Made by a program: the position numbers and the translations under genes
Assembly: GCA_023055425.1 (NCBI GenBank)
Contig: JALGPY010000010.1
Span: 23,476,363-23,540,362, forward strand
Length of the DNA: 64,000 nucleotides
Reading direction: 5' to 3'
Source of the DNA: Linanthus parryae
Taxonomy: Eukaryota > Streptophyta > Magnoliopsida > Ericales > Polemoniaceae
Shown: positions 46,212 through 59,496 of the stretch, piece by piece
How positions within the stretch are numbered: the first letter of the stretch is position 1
Layout of the letters: each line of letters opens with the position of its first letter
The notes under the pieces: generated by a model
Told to the model about the DNA's origin: nothing
What the model saw: the letters and a program-made list of their open reading frames with translations, nothing else
The model's database searches: none

Positions 46212-46723
46212 TGAAATACCCGAATTTATCTAATGGGGGCGATTGTGCAATTTCTTTAAAACGTTTATTACAAATACGGGGGCTAAACCATGCATTTTGG
46301 AAACTTAGGGGAAGTAGTTGTCTTTTACATAAACAAATATAAATAGTAGTGTATTTATACTGTATAATAATACCGTATTCCTATACCCGTATAATACAAG
46401 ACATATACACATATGAAATACTATACTATAATAATAGTAATAATAATAATAATAATAATTGATAAAAATATATGTAAAATGATTCACTCTCCTAACAACT
46501 TTGCACTCTCTCTCCTGCAAAAAATTTGTTCCACCACAACCAAAAAAAAAAAAAAAAAAAAAAACTCCTCTCCATCTTTCTCTCTCTCTCCATCATATTC
46601 TTAATTGTTTATTTCCTCCCCTTCTCCTCCTTCCCTACGTCACCATCCACTCCCTCCTTTCCCATCTTTTCCCCTCTCACAAACAACTCTTCTATTTCTC
46701 TCTCTATCCTCTCTCTCCCGGAC

Positions 46724-46726
<3 letters not shown>

Positions 46727-46771
<45 letters not shown>
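46727..46771. repeat. (AC)n microsatellite
   Basis: Uninterrupted AC dinucleotide run inside the Tekay B LTR, upstream of its TATA box. Confidence 0.97.
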
Positions 46772-46774
<3 letters not shown>

Positions 46775-46998
46775 TTGTTTGTTTTTCTTCTTCATCCATC
46801 ACAAACCCTTCCTCCCTCCTTCTCTCTCCCCGTCACAACTCTTCTCTCCCTCTCTCACTCTTGTTTTGTCCTCCCCCTCACAGCAACACACAAAAACAAC
46901 ACACACCAAACCCTCCCCATCTCTCTCTCATCCCCCACGTCACACACACACAAACTCACAAACACTCTCCCAACTTACCCCTTCAACCCTCATTCCTC

Positions 46999-47008
46999 TC
47001 TATATAAA
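46999..47008 (+). promoter_or_regulatory. TATA box of the Tekay B LTR
   Basis: TCTATATAAA, followed by a C run and an A/C-rich start region, about 790 bp into the LTR. It is preceded by CT- and AC-rich DNA. Predicted start near 47030. Confidence 0.55.
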
Positions 47009-48056
47009 CCCCCCCCCCCTACATTACAACATCACAAACACAACAACAACAACCCCAACTACACACACCATCCCCCTCTCCTTCTTCTTTGCCTTCGGCA
47101 ACAAGCCCGAAAACACCACCATCACCACCCCCATTCTCTTCCCTTCACCACCTCCAACAAAGCACTCAACCAAACCCCCTCTGTTCTCTCTCTCTCTCTG
47201 GGCTTACCTCTGCCCAGCCACAAACCCGCCGGAAACCCCAAGAACTCACCCCGCCACCAAACCCGACCGAGAGACCGACCACCACAACAGCCCCTCCCCT
47301 TCGGTCTCCCTCTGTTCTCAGCCTCTCTGTCTCCCGAGATCATCTCTGTCAACACAGAGATGCCGGTTACCGCCGGAATGTTCGCCGGAGAAACGAACCG
47401 AGAACAAAACCACCACCATCAACAAAACCTACCTCCTCCATCTCTCTCGAGCTCTCTACTCTCTCTACTATCCACCCCACTGTCGAAAACAGAGAGGTAG
47501 CAGCGGCCACAACTCACGCCAGAACCGCCACCGACGCCGCCACTTCATGGACGCCGGCGTGAAGCTCGGCCCAACCACCACCGACGCACCCACCGCTTAA
47601 AACCCATCTCCCTCGCCACCAGGAGGTCCGATGAGACCAGTGAAGGCCTGGAACGAACCCAGAACCACCGGACCCATCACCGGCGATCTCCACCTCCGAA
47701 CCCGACGGTCGGAGGCTCGACCCGCTTCGCCCGTTGACCGTTTTTCGTGATTCTTCGCGTGGATAAGCTCTAAATCGCATCCTAGTTCCATTTCAATGAT
47801 CAAAATCAAGTCTTGTTAGGAAAAATTTGACTTGGGTGAATTGGGTTGATGAAGATACGTGAAGAACAAATTTTGGGAAGTGAAAGTGTCTTTTTCTGGA
47901 ACTGCTGGGAGGTGACTGTCTTTACATGCAAGCTGAAAACATGTGAGGTGGGGTGAAAAGTGTCTTTTTACTAAACTTAATTTGGGGGACACTAGTTGTA
48001 GTTTAAATACTCTAAATTAACTAAAATAGATAAATCTAATGAATTAGTTTTCTGAA

Positions 48057-48076
48057 AATAATAATAATAAACATAT

Positions 48077-48139
<63 letters not shown>
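48057..48139. repeat. (AAT)n microsatellite, first
   Basis: AAT/ATA run with one short break, inside the Tekay B LTR. A shorter interrupted run lies at 48405-48460. Confidence 0.95.
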
Positions 48140-48141
<2 letters not shown>

Positions 48142-48627
48142 CTCATTTAATAAATCATTTTATCAATACTTGAAATAAAATTTTAGATATCTTTCTCAAA
48201 TAAAGTAACTTAATCCATGTATATATATCTCTCTCTTTTAAAAATAGTAGGCATAATACAAAAGGATACCGATTTGTATATAATAATAAGAAAGCCGAAG
48301 AGAGTATTAGTTTATCTACCTAAAGCATGTGTATATATATATATATAGATATACATAAAAATAAATACATGCAAAACTAATCGAATGGTGTTGTGCATCG
48401 TTGAAGTAATAATAATAATAATAATAATAATGATAATAATAATAATAATAATAGTAATAATATGATACCCGCAAGAGTTAAAATAATAATAATAATAGAT
48501 AGTGTATATTATTGGAGTAAATAATCAGAATTTATAAACCATTTCGAAATAACATAATTACCAAAATCGTAATATGCCCTTAAAAACTAGCTTGTTCGTT
48601 ATTTCCCCAAAATTGAGGAACTCAGAA

Positions 48628-48790
<163 letters not shown>

Positions 48791-50103
48791 GCTTTTATAA
48801 ATACAAGGGGTTGGGAGATAAATCAAGGACACGCATTGCATATAGGTCATGACTAGAGTCGTTATGTAATTAAGCTATGTGTTGATAAGAACTTATTGCG
48901 TATTTGTAGACACTCAATTCGTAGACGACGAGTTTGTCGAGAACGAGTACGAGTACTAGGACTTCTCTTGTCGTGCTGCCTCCTACCGATAAGTTCATAT
49001 GTGCAATACTTTAACTATCAAATGTGATTTTGTGTGCGTAGAAATATGATCTCGTTATAACTGCCGATACTTGGAATTGAACAAATGTTGTGAATTGAGT
49101 TTTGAGAATCCTCTTTTGAATATTCGGTTGGAAATTATGAATCTTGAACCAATGATATTTTTATAATGACAAGTTGGAAATAAAGTGATACTCTTGAGAA
49201 ATGATGGTTTGGAACCAGTCGTGATTATTATAAAACGACGGTTGATTAATGCACTATAACATAATTGGGGCGATGTACAGAGGATGTGTGTGGAGGCTAA
49301 GGCCGGAGGCGCATGTGAGTCGATCCTCCTAGGGTGCTAATCCTACGAGATTACATACCCTACCCCGTGGTTAGTTGATAAGCACCCGTGTTTTATTTAT
49401 ATGTGAAAACTATAGAGTACTACTTATACCAGTATGGGCCATTACGGTATAGGGGTGTCGACACTTACGGTCTCATAGTTATGATTACGAGCGGGGATTG
49501 ACGTAGGGGCTCCCATAACGCTCGGGTGAATTGGGAATCACGTTATCCCAAGAGGCACCCTATTGTGATATATATATTTTGCATCTTGACCCCTCTGTGG
49601 ACATTCGTTACCCGCTGGGCTCTAATACGCCTCAGCCAAATTAATGACGAGAACGGAAAAATTGAGTTATGATAACAACTACTGTTGATTTCTGCTATAT
49701 ATCACGTGTCTATAAATGCTTTGTGCCAAAAACTCGTTTTACTTATTGCAGTATGAATTTGCTCAGTTTTTACTGATTAAAATTTTCCTGCGGTCGGCTT
49801 GTGCTATTTCAAAACCCGCAGGTTACGAGTAAGGTGGGGGACGTTCACAACGCGGATGGCTAAAGTATGAGGCTGTATAGTACATCACCTAGTAATTTTC
49901 ATTTCGAATGTAATGTACTTATATTTTTAGAACAATGTCACTGGTTTATTATGAATGTATAATAACTTATATTTAGATTATCGATGGTTGTATTAACTAA
50001 GAACCGGCGATCCTGCTCCGTATCCAGTGGGGTTTATCTCCTCGAACAGAGGCATCTTTTCAAATATACGGTTCGGCTGGCCGTATGATTTGGGGGTGTT
50101 GCA
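48791..50103 (+). other. Downstream part of the Tekay B LTR
   Basis: No gene. Mixed composition leading to the LTR end at 50103; this is the U5 and part of R if the TATA box above is used. Confidence 0.6.
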
Positions 50104-50105
50104 GA

Positions 50106-50117
50106 TGGTATCAGAGC
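50106..50117 (+). other. Primer-binding site of Tekay B
   Basis: TGGTATCAGAGC, initiator Met-tRNA type, two bases after the LTR end. Confidence 0.95.
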
Positions 50118-50473
50118 TAGCGTTCTAAGTTAGTACGAACCTACGATATCCACTAAACTAAGTTTAAAAATATTTTCATAATTAAAATCAATATAGGAAA
50201 ACTAAAATGAGGAATAAAATTTGACAAGTCGGGGTTTATGGGGTAGCTTGATCCCTAACTACCTGATGTATCTGATATGCCTTACTGTAAGGCGGATTAT
50301 TAACTTTGATGAGAATATTTGTGATGTGATTACTATTTGGTTATTGTTGTGATAATATGCATTATATGTGGACCTTAGAACATTTCAGTGATATTATGAC
50401 CTCATACACGAGTACTGTATATGTGCGCGTAAGTTAGATATTATTTTGAAAGAGATTGTATCCATAGGATACC

Positions 50474-52144
50474 ATGCGATATTCCAACCCTCCTCGCTAC
50501 TATACCAAGAGTCGCAGAACTCAACAAGTAGAAATGAATCGAGAAGAACCAGCCCCAGAATACGACCCCATCCGATTCCAGAACATGGAATAGGCGACCC
50601 TAGCTCTGACACAAATCGTGCAGAACACTCAGGCTGGAGGGGAAGACGTGATGCGAAGGATTGCTGAACTTCGTCCCGACTACTTCTATGGAACCGATGA
50701 CCCGACGATCTTGGAGGACTGGATCCGCGACTTCGGGAAGACGCTAAAATCAGTGCGCTGCCCCGAGGACAGGCGGGTAGAAATAGCTGTATACTACTTC
50801 AAGAAGGAAGCTGACAAATGGTGGTCTGCCAAGGGAGAAGAACTCCTCGCTCAGCCGGGGTTCGGCTGGGAACAGCTGAAGACAGCACTACGTGAACGGT
50901 TTTACCCTGACCACGTCAAGTCTAGGAAGCTCAAGGTGTTCTTGGATTTGAAACAAAGGAATGACAGCCTCTCAGCCTACTACGATCGCTTCACGGAACT
51001 TATGAGGTTTGGAGCAGAGATCGTGCCGACAGAGGCAAGGGCAGTCAAGAGATTTGTGGAGGGCTTAAACTTCCCAATTCGGAGCACTTTGGGTGTAACC
51101 ATCTTTGAGACACTCCATGACGCTTACGGAGCAGCACAGGATGTGCAGAGGATGCTAGATGAGAACCTTGAGGAGAACAGAAAGAGGAAATCTGAAGTAC
51201 AAGCAGCACCAACTTTTCAGAACCGCTGCAATTGGAACAATGGTGGAGATAAGAGGAACCGGCCCAACCCAAACAATCAGCATGTTTGGGGACAAGGTCC
51301 GGTTCGAGTTTACCATTGCAGGCGATGTGGCAACGATCACCCAGGGACAGACTGCAATGGGAACAAGGTTAACTGTCTTGCCTGTGGGAAGCTGGGACAT
51401 CGGAAGTTCGAGTGCAGATCCAAAACACAAGGAAGTAACAGTGGAGGAAACTTCATCAACCGTGGAGGAGAAAGTGGTGCTTTTCGCCAAGGTGGAAACT
51501 TTGGGTACAATCAGGGAGGCAACAACCAGTTTGGAGGGAACCAGCGGAACTATCAGCAGGGTGGAGGATCCAACAACGTGGGCTACAACACTGGGAGAAA
51601 CAAAAACAACGGAGGAGGCTTCAACCGAGGAAACAACTGGCAAGGTGGAAACAACTGTCCTCAAGGGAACAATGCAGCAGCACCAGCAGTCGTCGCCTGT
51701 ACTGCAACTGGGACCATTAATGTCATGAACCTGACACATGCAGAACAGGCCAACGTGGTGACTGGTACATTCCTTATCCATTCTGTCACTGCATTTGTCC
51801 TATTTGATTCAGGAGCCACATTTTCCTTCAAATTATCCACATTTGTTAAGAAACTAGATTTACCTGCTCCAACACCCGTATCTATTGCCATCTCTACCCC
51901 TAACGGAGAGGTCGTAACTTGTAAAGTCATGTACCCTGAAGTCAAACTAGAAGTCCTTGGTACTGAACTACCCTCAGACCTGATCCTTTACAGCCTCGGT
52001 AACCTAGATGTCATCTTAGGTATGGATTGACTTAGCAAGTACAAAGCAACCATAGAATGTGCCACACAAAAAGTTAGGTTTCGTGGACCCAATGGTGAGC
52101 GTCTATCCTATAGAGGTGTAACCAGTGGACCCCGAATCCAAATT
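50474..52144 (+). pseudogene. Tekay B gag-protease with two in-frame stops
   Basis: The frame opens at ATG 50474, meets TAG at 50591-50593, and from ATG 50618 runs 470 codons. It has the gag core (DDPTILEDWIRDFGKTL, KKEADKWWSAKGEEL, LRERFYPDHVKSRKL; residues about 20-180 from 50618). Two zinc knuckles follow, CRRCGNDHPGTDC (234-246) and CLACGKLGHRKFEC (253-266), then a Gly/Asn/Gln-rich spacer (270-355) and the protease with DSGA (397-400). It ends in VILGMD at TGA 52028-52030, where Trp is expected. The frame continues unchanged after both stops, so point mutations alone silence it. Gag would form the particle and bind RNA. Confidence 0.9.
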
Positions 52145-53676
52145 GTGTCAGCCTTAGCCATCCTCTCAGAAGTGAAGAAAGGGCATAAGGCATATCTCTG
52201 TACGATCCATGACCAGGAAAAAAAAGAGGAGAAGTTGGAGAAAATCCCAGTGGTAAACGAGTTCCCAGACGTGTTCCCAGAAGAGCTTCCAGGAATGCCA
52301 CCAAAAAGGGCAGTGGACTTTACGATCGACCTAGTACCAGGGACTGGACCGATCTCCAAGGCACCATACAGGATGGCACCAGCAGAGTTGAAGGAGTTGA
52401 AAGAACAGCTTAAGGAAATGTTAGACAAGGGATTCATCCTGCCCAGTGTTTCTCCATGGGGAGCACCAGTCTTGTTTGTGAAGAAGAAGGACGGAAGTCT
52501 CAGGCTTTGCATAGACTACTGGGAGCTGAACAATGTAACCATAAAGAACAAGTATCCGCTTCCCAGGATCGACGACTTGTTTGATCAATTACAAGGAGCC
52601 GATACATTCTCAAAGGTTGACTTAAGGTCAGGGTACCACCAGCTCAGGATAGCAGAGAAGGATATTCCGAAGACAGCATTCCGAACCCTGTACGGTCATT
52701 ACGAGTACACAGTGATGCCGTTCGGCTTGAAGAATGCACCATCAGCATTCATGGAATTGATGAACCGCGTTTTACAGAAGTACCTGGACATATTTGTTGT
52801 AGTGTTCATTGACGATATCCTGATCTACTCCAAGGGAAGGGAAGAGAACGAACAACACTTGAGAGAGGTGTTGGGAACTCTCATGGAAGAAAAGTTGTAT
52901 GGGAAGTTGTCGAAGTGCGAGTTTTGGCTCGATCAAGTGCCTTTCCTGGGCCATATCATATCCAAGGAAGGCGTGTCAGTGGACCCAGGGAAAGTGGCAG
53001 CAGTAAGAGATTGGCCAACACCGAAGAATGTAACCGAGATACGAAGCTTCTTGGGACTGGCAGGATACTACCGAAGATTCGTGAAGGATTTCTCTAAGAT
53101 CGCAAAACCCCTGACCAACCTGATAAAGAAGACTACGAAGTATGTGTGGGAGATCAAGTGCGAGGAGGCATTCCAAACACTCAAGGATAGGTTGACCTCA
53201 GCACTAGTGTTGACCTTACCCACAGAAGGGGTAGAGTTTGAAGTTTACAGTGACGCGTCGAAGCACGGTCTGGGCTGTGTTCTGATGCAAAATGGGAAGG
53301 TGATTGCTTATGCTTCCAGGCAGCTAAAGCCATACGAAGAGAACTACCCCACTCATGACTTGGAGTTGGCTGCTATAGTATTTGCACTGAAGATTTGGAG
53401 GCATTATCTGTAAGGTACAACTTGCAAAATCTTCACTGATCACAAAAGTCTGAAGTACATATTCACGCAGAAGGAGCTAAACATGCGGCAAAGGAGATGG
53501 TTAGAGTTGGTGAAGGATTATGATCTCCGGATCTTGTACCCTGAGGGGAAGGCCAATGTGGTGGCAGATGCATTGAGTCGGAAGACGGAGCACACGGTGA
53601 ATACTATGTGGGTTTTGCCACGCAAGCTCTGCGAGGACTTTCAAAAGTTGGAAATTGAAGTGTGTACGAAGGGAAC
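52145..53676 (+). pseudogene. Tekay B reverse transcriptase-RNase H, one stop, then copia insertion
   Basis: In frame with gag. Residues from 52145: RT entry [19 protein letters not shown] (about 100-118), VDLRSGYHQ (158-166), [11 protein letters not shown] (192-202), catalytic FIDDILIYS (221-229). RNase H has [10 protein letters not shown] (368-377) and [12 protein letters not shown] (405-416). The normally conserved DYRELN reads DYWELN (Trp126). A stop (TAA 53411-53413) replaces an expected Tyr codon. The same frame then continues with [20 protein letters not shown] and [18 protein letters not shown] to the insertion point at 53676. The catalytic Asp residues are all present. Confidence 0.9.
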
Positions 53677-55106
53677 TGTTGGAATAGATGCCCTAGAGGC
53701 AATCTAGTTTAGTATGAATTTGTATATGGCTAGAAAATTCATTTATTATTAATTGGATATTTAATATAATGAAGTCCTTAGATTTACAATTCTGTTGTTT
53801 ATCTTAAATATCCGTAGTCAAGTATAATGATTAAATGGGACAATCATCTATAGACTAGTATGGGGTTGGATTGATATGGAGATATCACGATCCAACACAT
53901 AGGTGTGCATTACGGAATGTTGCACTGGATTGACCCATCTCCGAGAAGGCTACATACACGTCATGTTGAGTCACAAGCGCTTCTCGCGGTGCAATGGTAT
54001 GTCATCCTAAGACTTGAAGTCACTAGATATTCTAGTTGTGGATTATTGTGATCTTGGTAGCGTTAAACGCTACACCGTAACTGGGTAGTTATAAAGGCGT
54101 GTACTGGATACAATAAGAAGCAAGCTTAGAGATCGTAGTGGACGTAGAGAGGATTTGCCCCTCCCTTATAACGGGAGCAAATATCCTAGGCCACTCGAGG
54201 GATAGTGCTTATAGAATGTCTGGCCAGACTCAAATAAATCAATATGGGATATTGATGTTATTTGCACGAATAAGGCTATTCCCATGGATCGAGAAACTAT
54301 GGATTGGATATACGAGTGTGACTTGTATGTCTCGTGTCCAATCCGGATATGGAGGCAACGGGATGAGACAATTACTTGTACAAAGGTTGTCAAGATGACT
54401 ATTCTATTAGTTGGCTAGAATGGATGTTTTGCTAGAGACCGCTCCATATTAGCAAATAGTTGCTACCAACTAGATGGAACCTATGGGGTCACACGCTATA
54501 TAGAGTTGAACTAGATTTGGGAATTAATTAATTGGATTAATTAATTAGAAGGATCACTTTCCAAACCCTTGCAAACTTAGTAGGGACTAATTTGCAAGGA
54601 AGGGACTAAATTGAATTCTAGTTGGACTAGAATAAGTCCTTTATGTAGTTAACAAGGAGTTGTTGGACTATATAAAGGACCCTCCTTCCATCCTTCCTTA
54701 TAACTTATGCTCATTAGTGAACATAACAAGAGTGGGAGAGAACAAACGAGAGAGAGCAAGCAACAAGGAGCCCGACGCCGCCCCTTGCCGCCGCCCTCGT
54801 CCCCGTCCGCCAAAAGAGGCCGAGACCCTCTTTTGGGTCTCGTTTTGCGTGATTTCTTCTTCCTCTTCCTATTCCGGGCTAGCACCAAGGAGTTTGGGAG
54901 ATCTAGGATCAACTCTAGGCGTGGATCAACTATAGAGAACGTGACATTATTCGCGTTTGAAGTCATCAAGGAGAACTCAAAGGTGTGTTTATGATTTCTA
55001 ACCTTTACTATCGTTATGTCTCTAGACTTGTGATCCTTGGAGGGTTTTGCATGGTTTTATGTTTGATTATGCTTCCGTTGCGCGATCCATGAATCAAAAC
55101 CCAACA
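53677..55106 (+). repeat. 5' LTR of the copia element
   Basis: 1430 bp. TATA box CTATATAAAG at 54668-54677, with the likely transcript start about 30 bases on. The short frames here (54138-54994) also occur in the other LTR and look non-coding. Confidence 0.93.
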
Positions 55107-55107
55107 G

Positions 55108-55119
55108 TGGTATCAGAGC
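55108..55119 (+). other. Primer-binding site of the copia element
   Basis: TGGTATCAGAGC, initiator Met-tRNA type, one base after the LTR. Confidence 0.95.
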
Positions 55120-56764
55120 CACAGGTCATAGAGCATAAACGTGGTTTATGTGTTACGTTTTAGTTGTTTTACACCTTAATTTGATTGTTTATCGCGTAAA
55201 ACAAGACAAATCAAGCATGGGATGCAATTTTTGAAATATTAATCATAACAAGATCCAATTTTTGCATTGGATGCATGAATTGGTGAGTTTGAGAAATTTT
55301 AGGATCTTAGATCTAGGGTTTGGGCATCCTTGGGGAAGAAGGAGTTCTCCCAAAACAAGGAAACAACCAAACTTGGGCACCAAGCAAGGGAGTTGTTTTG
55401 GAAACAACTCCCATAAGGAGGTTCGGCCCCCCTAGGGACCGCCCCCCTTGCTTGCCGCCCAAGCTTGGTTGTTTCCTAAGGGGCCGGGCCGCCCTAACCC
55501 GCGGGCCTAGCTTGCGGGTTTTGGGCCGGGCCGGCCCTAGGGCTTTGTGGTTCACTTTAATGGGCCCGGGCAATTGGATTGTTGGGCCCATGGACCGTTT
55601 TAACCCTAGAAATCCTAAAATCAATTAAAATTGACCAAGCGCGTTAAAATTGGATTTTAACTGTTTATGTGCAAATCGCATGGTGATTGGATATGGCCTT
55701 AGGATGTGGTTTGATGTGGATGTTTAATTTTGTGGTTTGGTTTTACGGCCTGCGAGCTGATCAATTAATTGTAATAATTAATTAGGGTTTTATGGCCTGC
55801 GTGCCATTTTTTTTCTCAACTTGTGAGATTTATTTTATTTAGTATAGATATTAGCTAGTGCTAGATAAAGTAGATTGTTAGCCAAGATTGGAGAAGAGAA
55901 GCCCAAAGCCAAAGAAGCCACAAAAGATGGAGCATGGAGCATGGAGCAATCCACAAGACTATGAAGGATGGACCAAAAGATCAATACGCATGGAGATGTG
56001 TTTGCTTTAGGGTTCATAGATAATTCCATTGGCTTGGAATTATCTAAGTCTAGAAAAGGCCATATCCACATCACGTTTAATTTTCAGTTTTGTGGTTGTT
56101 TATTTATTGTCTTATTATTTGTGTGGTTGGTGTATGGATGATGCATGCAATTAGGATAATAAGATAATTAGACAACCCGGATCTATTATTTGGAGTTGTG
56201 CCCAAACTCAAATAGATAGATTAGTTGATATTGATCAACAAAACAATTAAAGAATTGAACTTAAAATCCATCAAAATTCAAATATTGTGTTCTTGCCTTC
56301 TCTCTTTTTAAACACTCATTATCATCATTATTTATCAAGCTCGTGCGTGCCAAAGCATGGCGACTTGGTTCATAATGATGGAATGCGATGGCACGTAACA
56401 ATGTGCAATTGTTTAGATAAGAGGTTGAACACAACTAGGCTATTAATTTGATTAAGAAACCTAGAGGCAGTCAATTGGGATTATCCATATGGATGGATAA
56501 ATAAGGAGTTATTTGCCCGATTGAACCAAGAGTTGCATATGGGATGCAATTGGAATTGTTCCTACCTAAAGTAGTCAAATTATGGGTGACTTGCCAAAGC
56601 AAGCTCATAAGGAGATGAAAGATGGATCTTGGCCCACTAGAAAATATAATGATATTTTCCGCATTAATATCTTGAGGGTTATTAATCCGTAGTAAAATAG
56701 TGGGAGCTATATTTAATAAACTAGCCATTATTAAATATAGTCAAAAATTCACAAATACTAAAAC
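55120..56764 (+). other. Long leader of the copia element
   Basis: About 1.65 kb between primer site and gag without a convincing frame. A GC-rich patch (55420-55590) with GGGCC-rich palindromes gives overlapping frames on both strands (55313-55628) that I reject. A leader this long is unusual for copia and may hold packaging signals. Confidence 0.7.
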
Positions 56765-58222
56765 TTGCGTATTTTCCTTTTTGTAGAATTCCAAATGGCA
56801 AACAACTCATCGAGTTCACAATATTCCCTACGATATGTCCTTGAGAAGGACAAGCTCTCTGGAACCAACTTTCTTGATTGGTACAGAAACTTGAGAATTG
56901 TTCTCAAGCAAGAGAAGAAACTGTACGCAATAGAGGAGCATGTTCCAGAAGGTCCAGAGAACCAAACACCTGCTGCCTTAAAGGCGTATCAAAAGCGTGT
57001 TGATGACGCTAATGATGCAGCCTGCCTTATGCTTTGCACCATGACTTCTGAGCTTCAGAAGCAACCCGAAAACATGAATGCTGTTGATATGATCGAACAT
57101 CTAAAGCAGCTCTTCCAAGAGCAGGCGAGGGTAGAGAGGTATGAGGTCTCAAAGGCACTGTTCAAATGTCATCTGGCAGAAGGGAACTCGGTGGGACCCC
57201 ATGTACTCCGAATGATCGGGTACTTGGAGAATCTCGCCCGACTGGGGTTCCCGGTCGGCCAAGAGTTGGCAACCGATCTCGTGTTGCAATCGTTGCCCGA
57301 GAGTTATGGACAGTTCATTATGAACTATAACATGAACGAGATCGTTAAACCACTGCCAGATTTGCTCAACATGTTGAGGACGGCTGAACAAAGCTTCAAC
57401 AAGGGTAAGGGCAAGGCCATTATGATGGTGCAGAAAGGAAAGGGCAAAAGGTTTGCCTCTTTCTCCAAGGGCAAAGGCAAGTCAGTTGCCAAGTCCAAGG
57501 AACCAGCCCTTAAGCCTGCTGGTGGCATTGCTAAGGCCGTAACTAAGGGTGAGTGTCACTACTGCAGTCAGCCTGGACACTGGAGGAGGAACTGCCCAAA
57601 ATATCTGGAGGACAAGAGGCTTGGAATAGTGATTCCACCACCACCAGGTATTTTTGTTGTGGATGTCAATTTAACTGTCTCTACATCATGGGTATTAGAT
57701 ACTGGATGTGGATCTCATATTTGTCGAAATATGCAGGATCTAAAGAGAAGTAAAAGATTGGCTAAAGGGGAGGTAGATCTGCGCGTTAGGAATGGAGCAA
57801 AGGTTGCTGCGTTGGCCATAGGCGTGTGCGAGCTATCTCTGCCTTCAGGATTAGTTTTAGAATTAAATAATTGCTATTTTGTGCCTGCTATGAGCAGAAA
57901 CATTATTTCTATTTCTTGTTTGGACAAGGATGGTTTTATTATTTCAATAAAGAACAATTGTTGTTCCTTTTATTTGAATAATATTCACTATTTTAGTGCG
58001 CAATTATTTAATGGACTTTATGTCCTTGATCTAAGCAATCTTGTCTACAACATTAATACCAAGCGGATTAAAATAAATTATTTAAATCCTGCTTATTTAT
58101 GGCACTGTCGTTTAGGCCACATAAATGAGAAACGTGTATCTAGACTCCATAAGGATGGATTGCTAGACTCATTTGATTTTGAATCATATGAGACATGTGA
58201 GGCTTGTTTATTGGAAAAATGA
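56765..58222 (+). pseudogene. Copia gag, protease and pre-integrase, frameshifted at the end
   Basis: 485 codons. The likely true start is the second Met (residue 11, MANNSSSS). Features: gag core (residues about 25-215; LSGTNFLDWYRNLRIVLKQE), Lys/Gly-rich linker (212-245), CCHC zinc knuckle CHYCSQPGHWRRNC (264-277), protease DTGCGSHIC (312-320), and the integrase zinc domain WHCRLGHINEKR...CEACLL (H447, H452, C478, C481). It stops at 58222 because one base is missing near 58214. The next reading frame picks up the protein directly. Confidence 0.9.
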
Positions 58223-59496
58223 CAAAGTCCCCTTTCAATAAGAAAGGTGAGAGGACTAGTGAGCAATTGGCGCTCATACATACTGATGTGTGTGGGCCAT
58301 TTGCCACGCCTTCCAGGGGTGGTTATGTCTACTTCATTACATTTACTGATGATTACAGTAGATATGGATTTGTGTACCTTATGAGGGAAAAATCCGAATC
58401 CTTTGAAGTGTTCAAAGAATTCAAGAATGAAGTAGAAAAACAACTTGGCAAAAGTATAAAGGCTCTACGATCGGATCGTGGAGGAGAATACTTAAGCCAA
58501 GAGTTTGACGACTATCTTAGAGAGTGTGGGATCGTGTCCCAACTCACTCCACCCGGAACGCCACAATGGAATGGCGTGTCTGAGAGGAGGAATCGAAACC
58601 TATTGGATATGGTTCGATCTATGATGTGTCAAACCGATCTTCCATTCTCATTTTGGGGCTACGCTCTATTAAGTGCAGCTTTCACCATTAACCGTGTTCC
58701 ATCCAAATCAGTCATGAAGACACCATATGAGATGTGGAGTGGGAGGCGTCCCACACTATCGTTCATGAGGATTTGGGGCTGCGATGTCTATGTAAAACGG
58801 TTACAATCAGACAAACTGGGGCCTAAATCGGATAAGTGTAAATTTGTGGGGTACCCTAAGGAAACTAAGGGAAACTACTTCTACAATCCAACCGAGAACA
58901 AAGTGTTTGTTGCTCGGACCGGCGTGTTTCTAGAAAGCGAATTTGTATCTAAAGAAGCAAGTGGGAGGAATGTAGAACTTGAAGAAGTTCAAGAACCACA
59001 AATCACTGAACCGATTATGGAACATGAACAGGAACCACAAACAGTTGTGGAGCCACCTGTTCAAGTAACACAAGAGCTTCCTAGATCTAGTAGAGTGCGC
59101 CAGGAACCCGAGAGGTATGGACTTCTCGTAACCGATTCCGGTGACACGATTCTCATAGATGATGAGCCTACTACCTATGAGGAGGCCATGAGTGGCCCAG
59201 ACTCTCAGAAGTGGCAGGAAGCCATGAGATCCGAGATGGAATCCATGTATACCAACAAAGTATGGACTTTGGTGGAACCACCTGATGGGGCGCGGCCCAT
59301 AGGGTGCAAGTGGGTCTTCAAGAAGAAGATCGACATGGATGGTAATGTGATTACCTATAAGGGCCGATTGGTGGCTAAAGGATTCATACAGATTCATGGT
59401 ATTGACTATGATGAAACCTTTTCACCAATCGCAATGACCAAATCCATCTAAATCCTACTTGCGATTGCAGCATACCACGACTATGAGATTTGGCAG
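58204..59496 (+). pseudogene. Copia integrase and RT N-terminus, ended by a stop
   Basis: 415 codons from 58204; the first five or so are outside the true frame junction. The integrase core is complete: HTDVCGPF (D28), SDRGGEYLS (D91), GVSERRNR (E127), the D-x35-E spacing of retroviral-type integrases. Later come MWSGRRPTLSFMRIWGCDVY and the acidic linker. RT begins at about residue 340 (WQEAMRSEMESM, CKWVFKKKIDMDG, RLVAKGFIQIHGIDYDETFSP). A TAA at 59449-59451 stands where Arg is usual (KSI-stop-ILLAIAAYHD). The frame is unchanged after it. Confidence 0.9.

Noticed and set aside
46501..47600. Overlapping 157-331-codon frames rich in Pro, Ser, Thr and His
   Set aside because: Three overlapping frames on the same C-rich strand of an LTR, with no domain; composition effect.
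55313..55628. Two ~100-codon frames on opposite strands
   Set aside because: GC-rich palindromic leader gives mirror-image frames; no family recognised.
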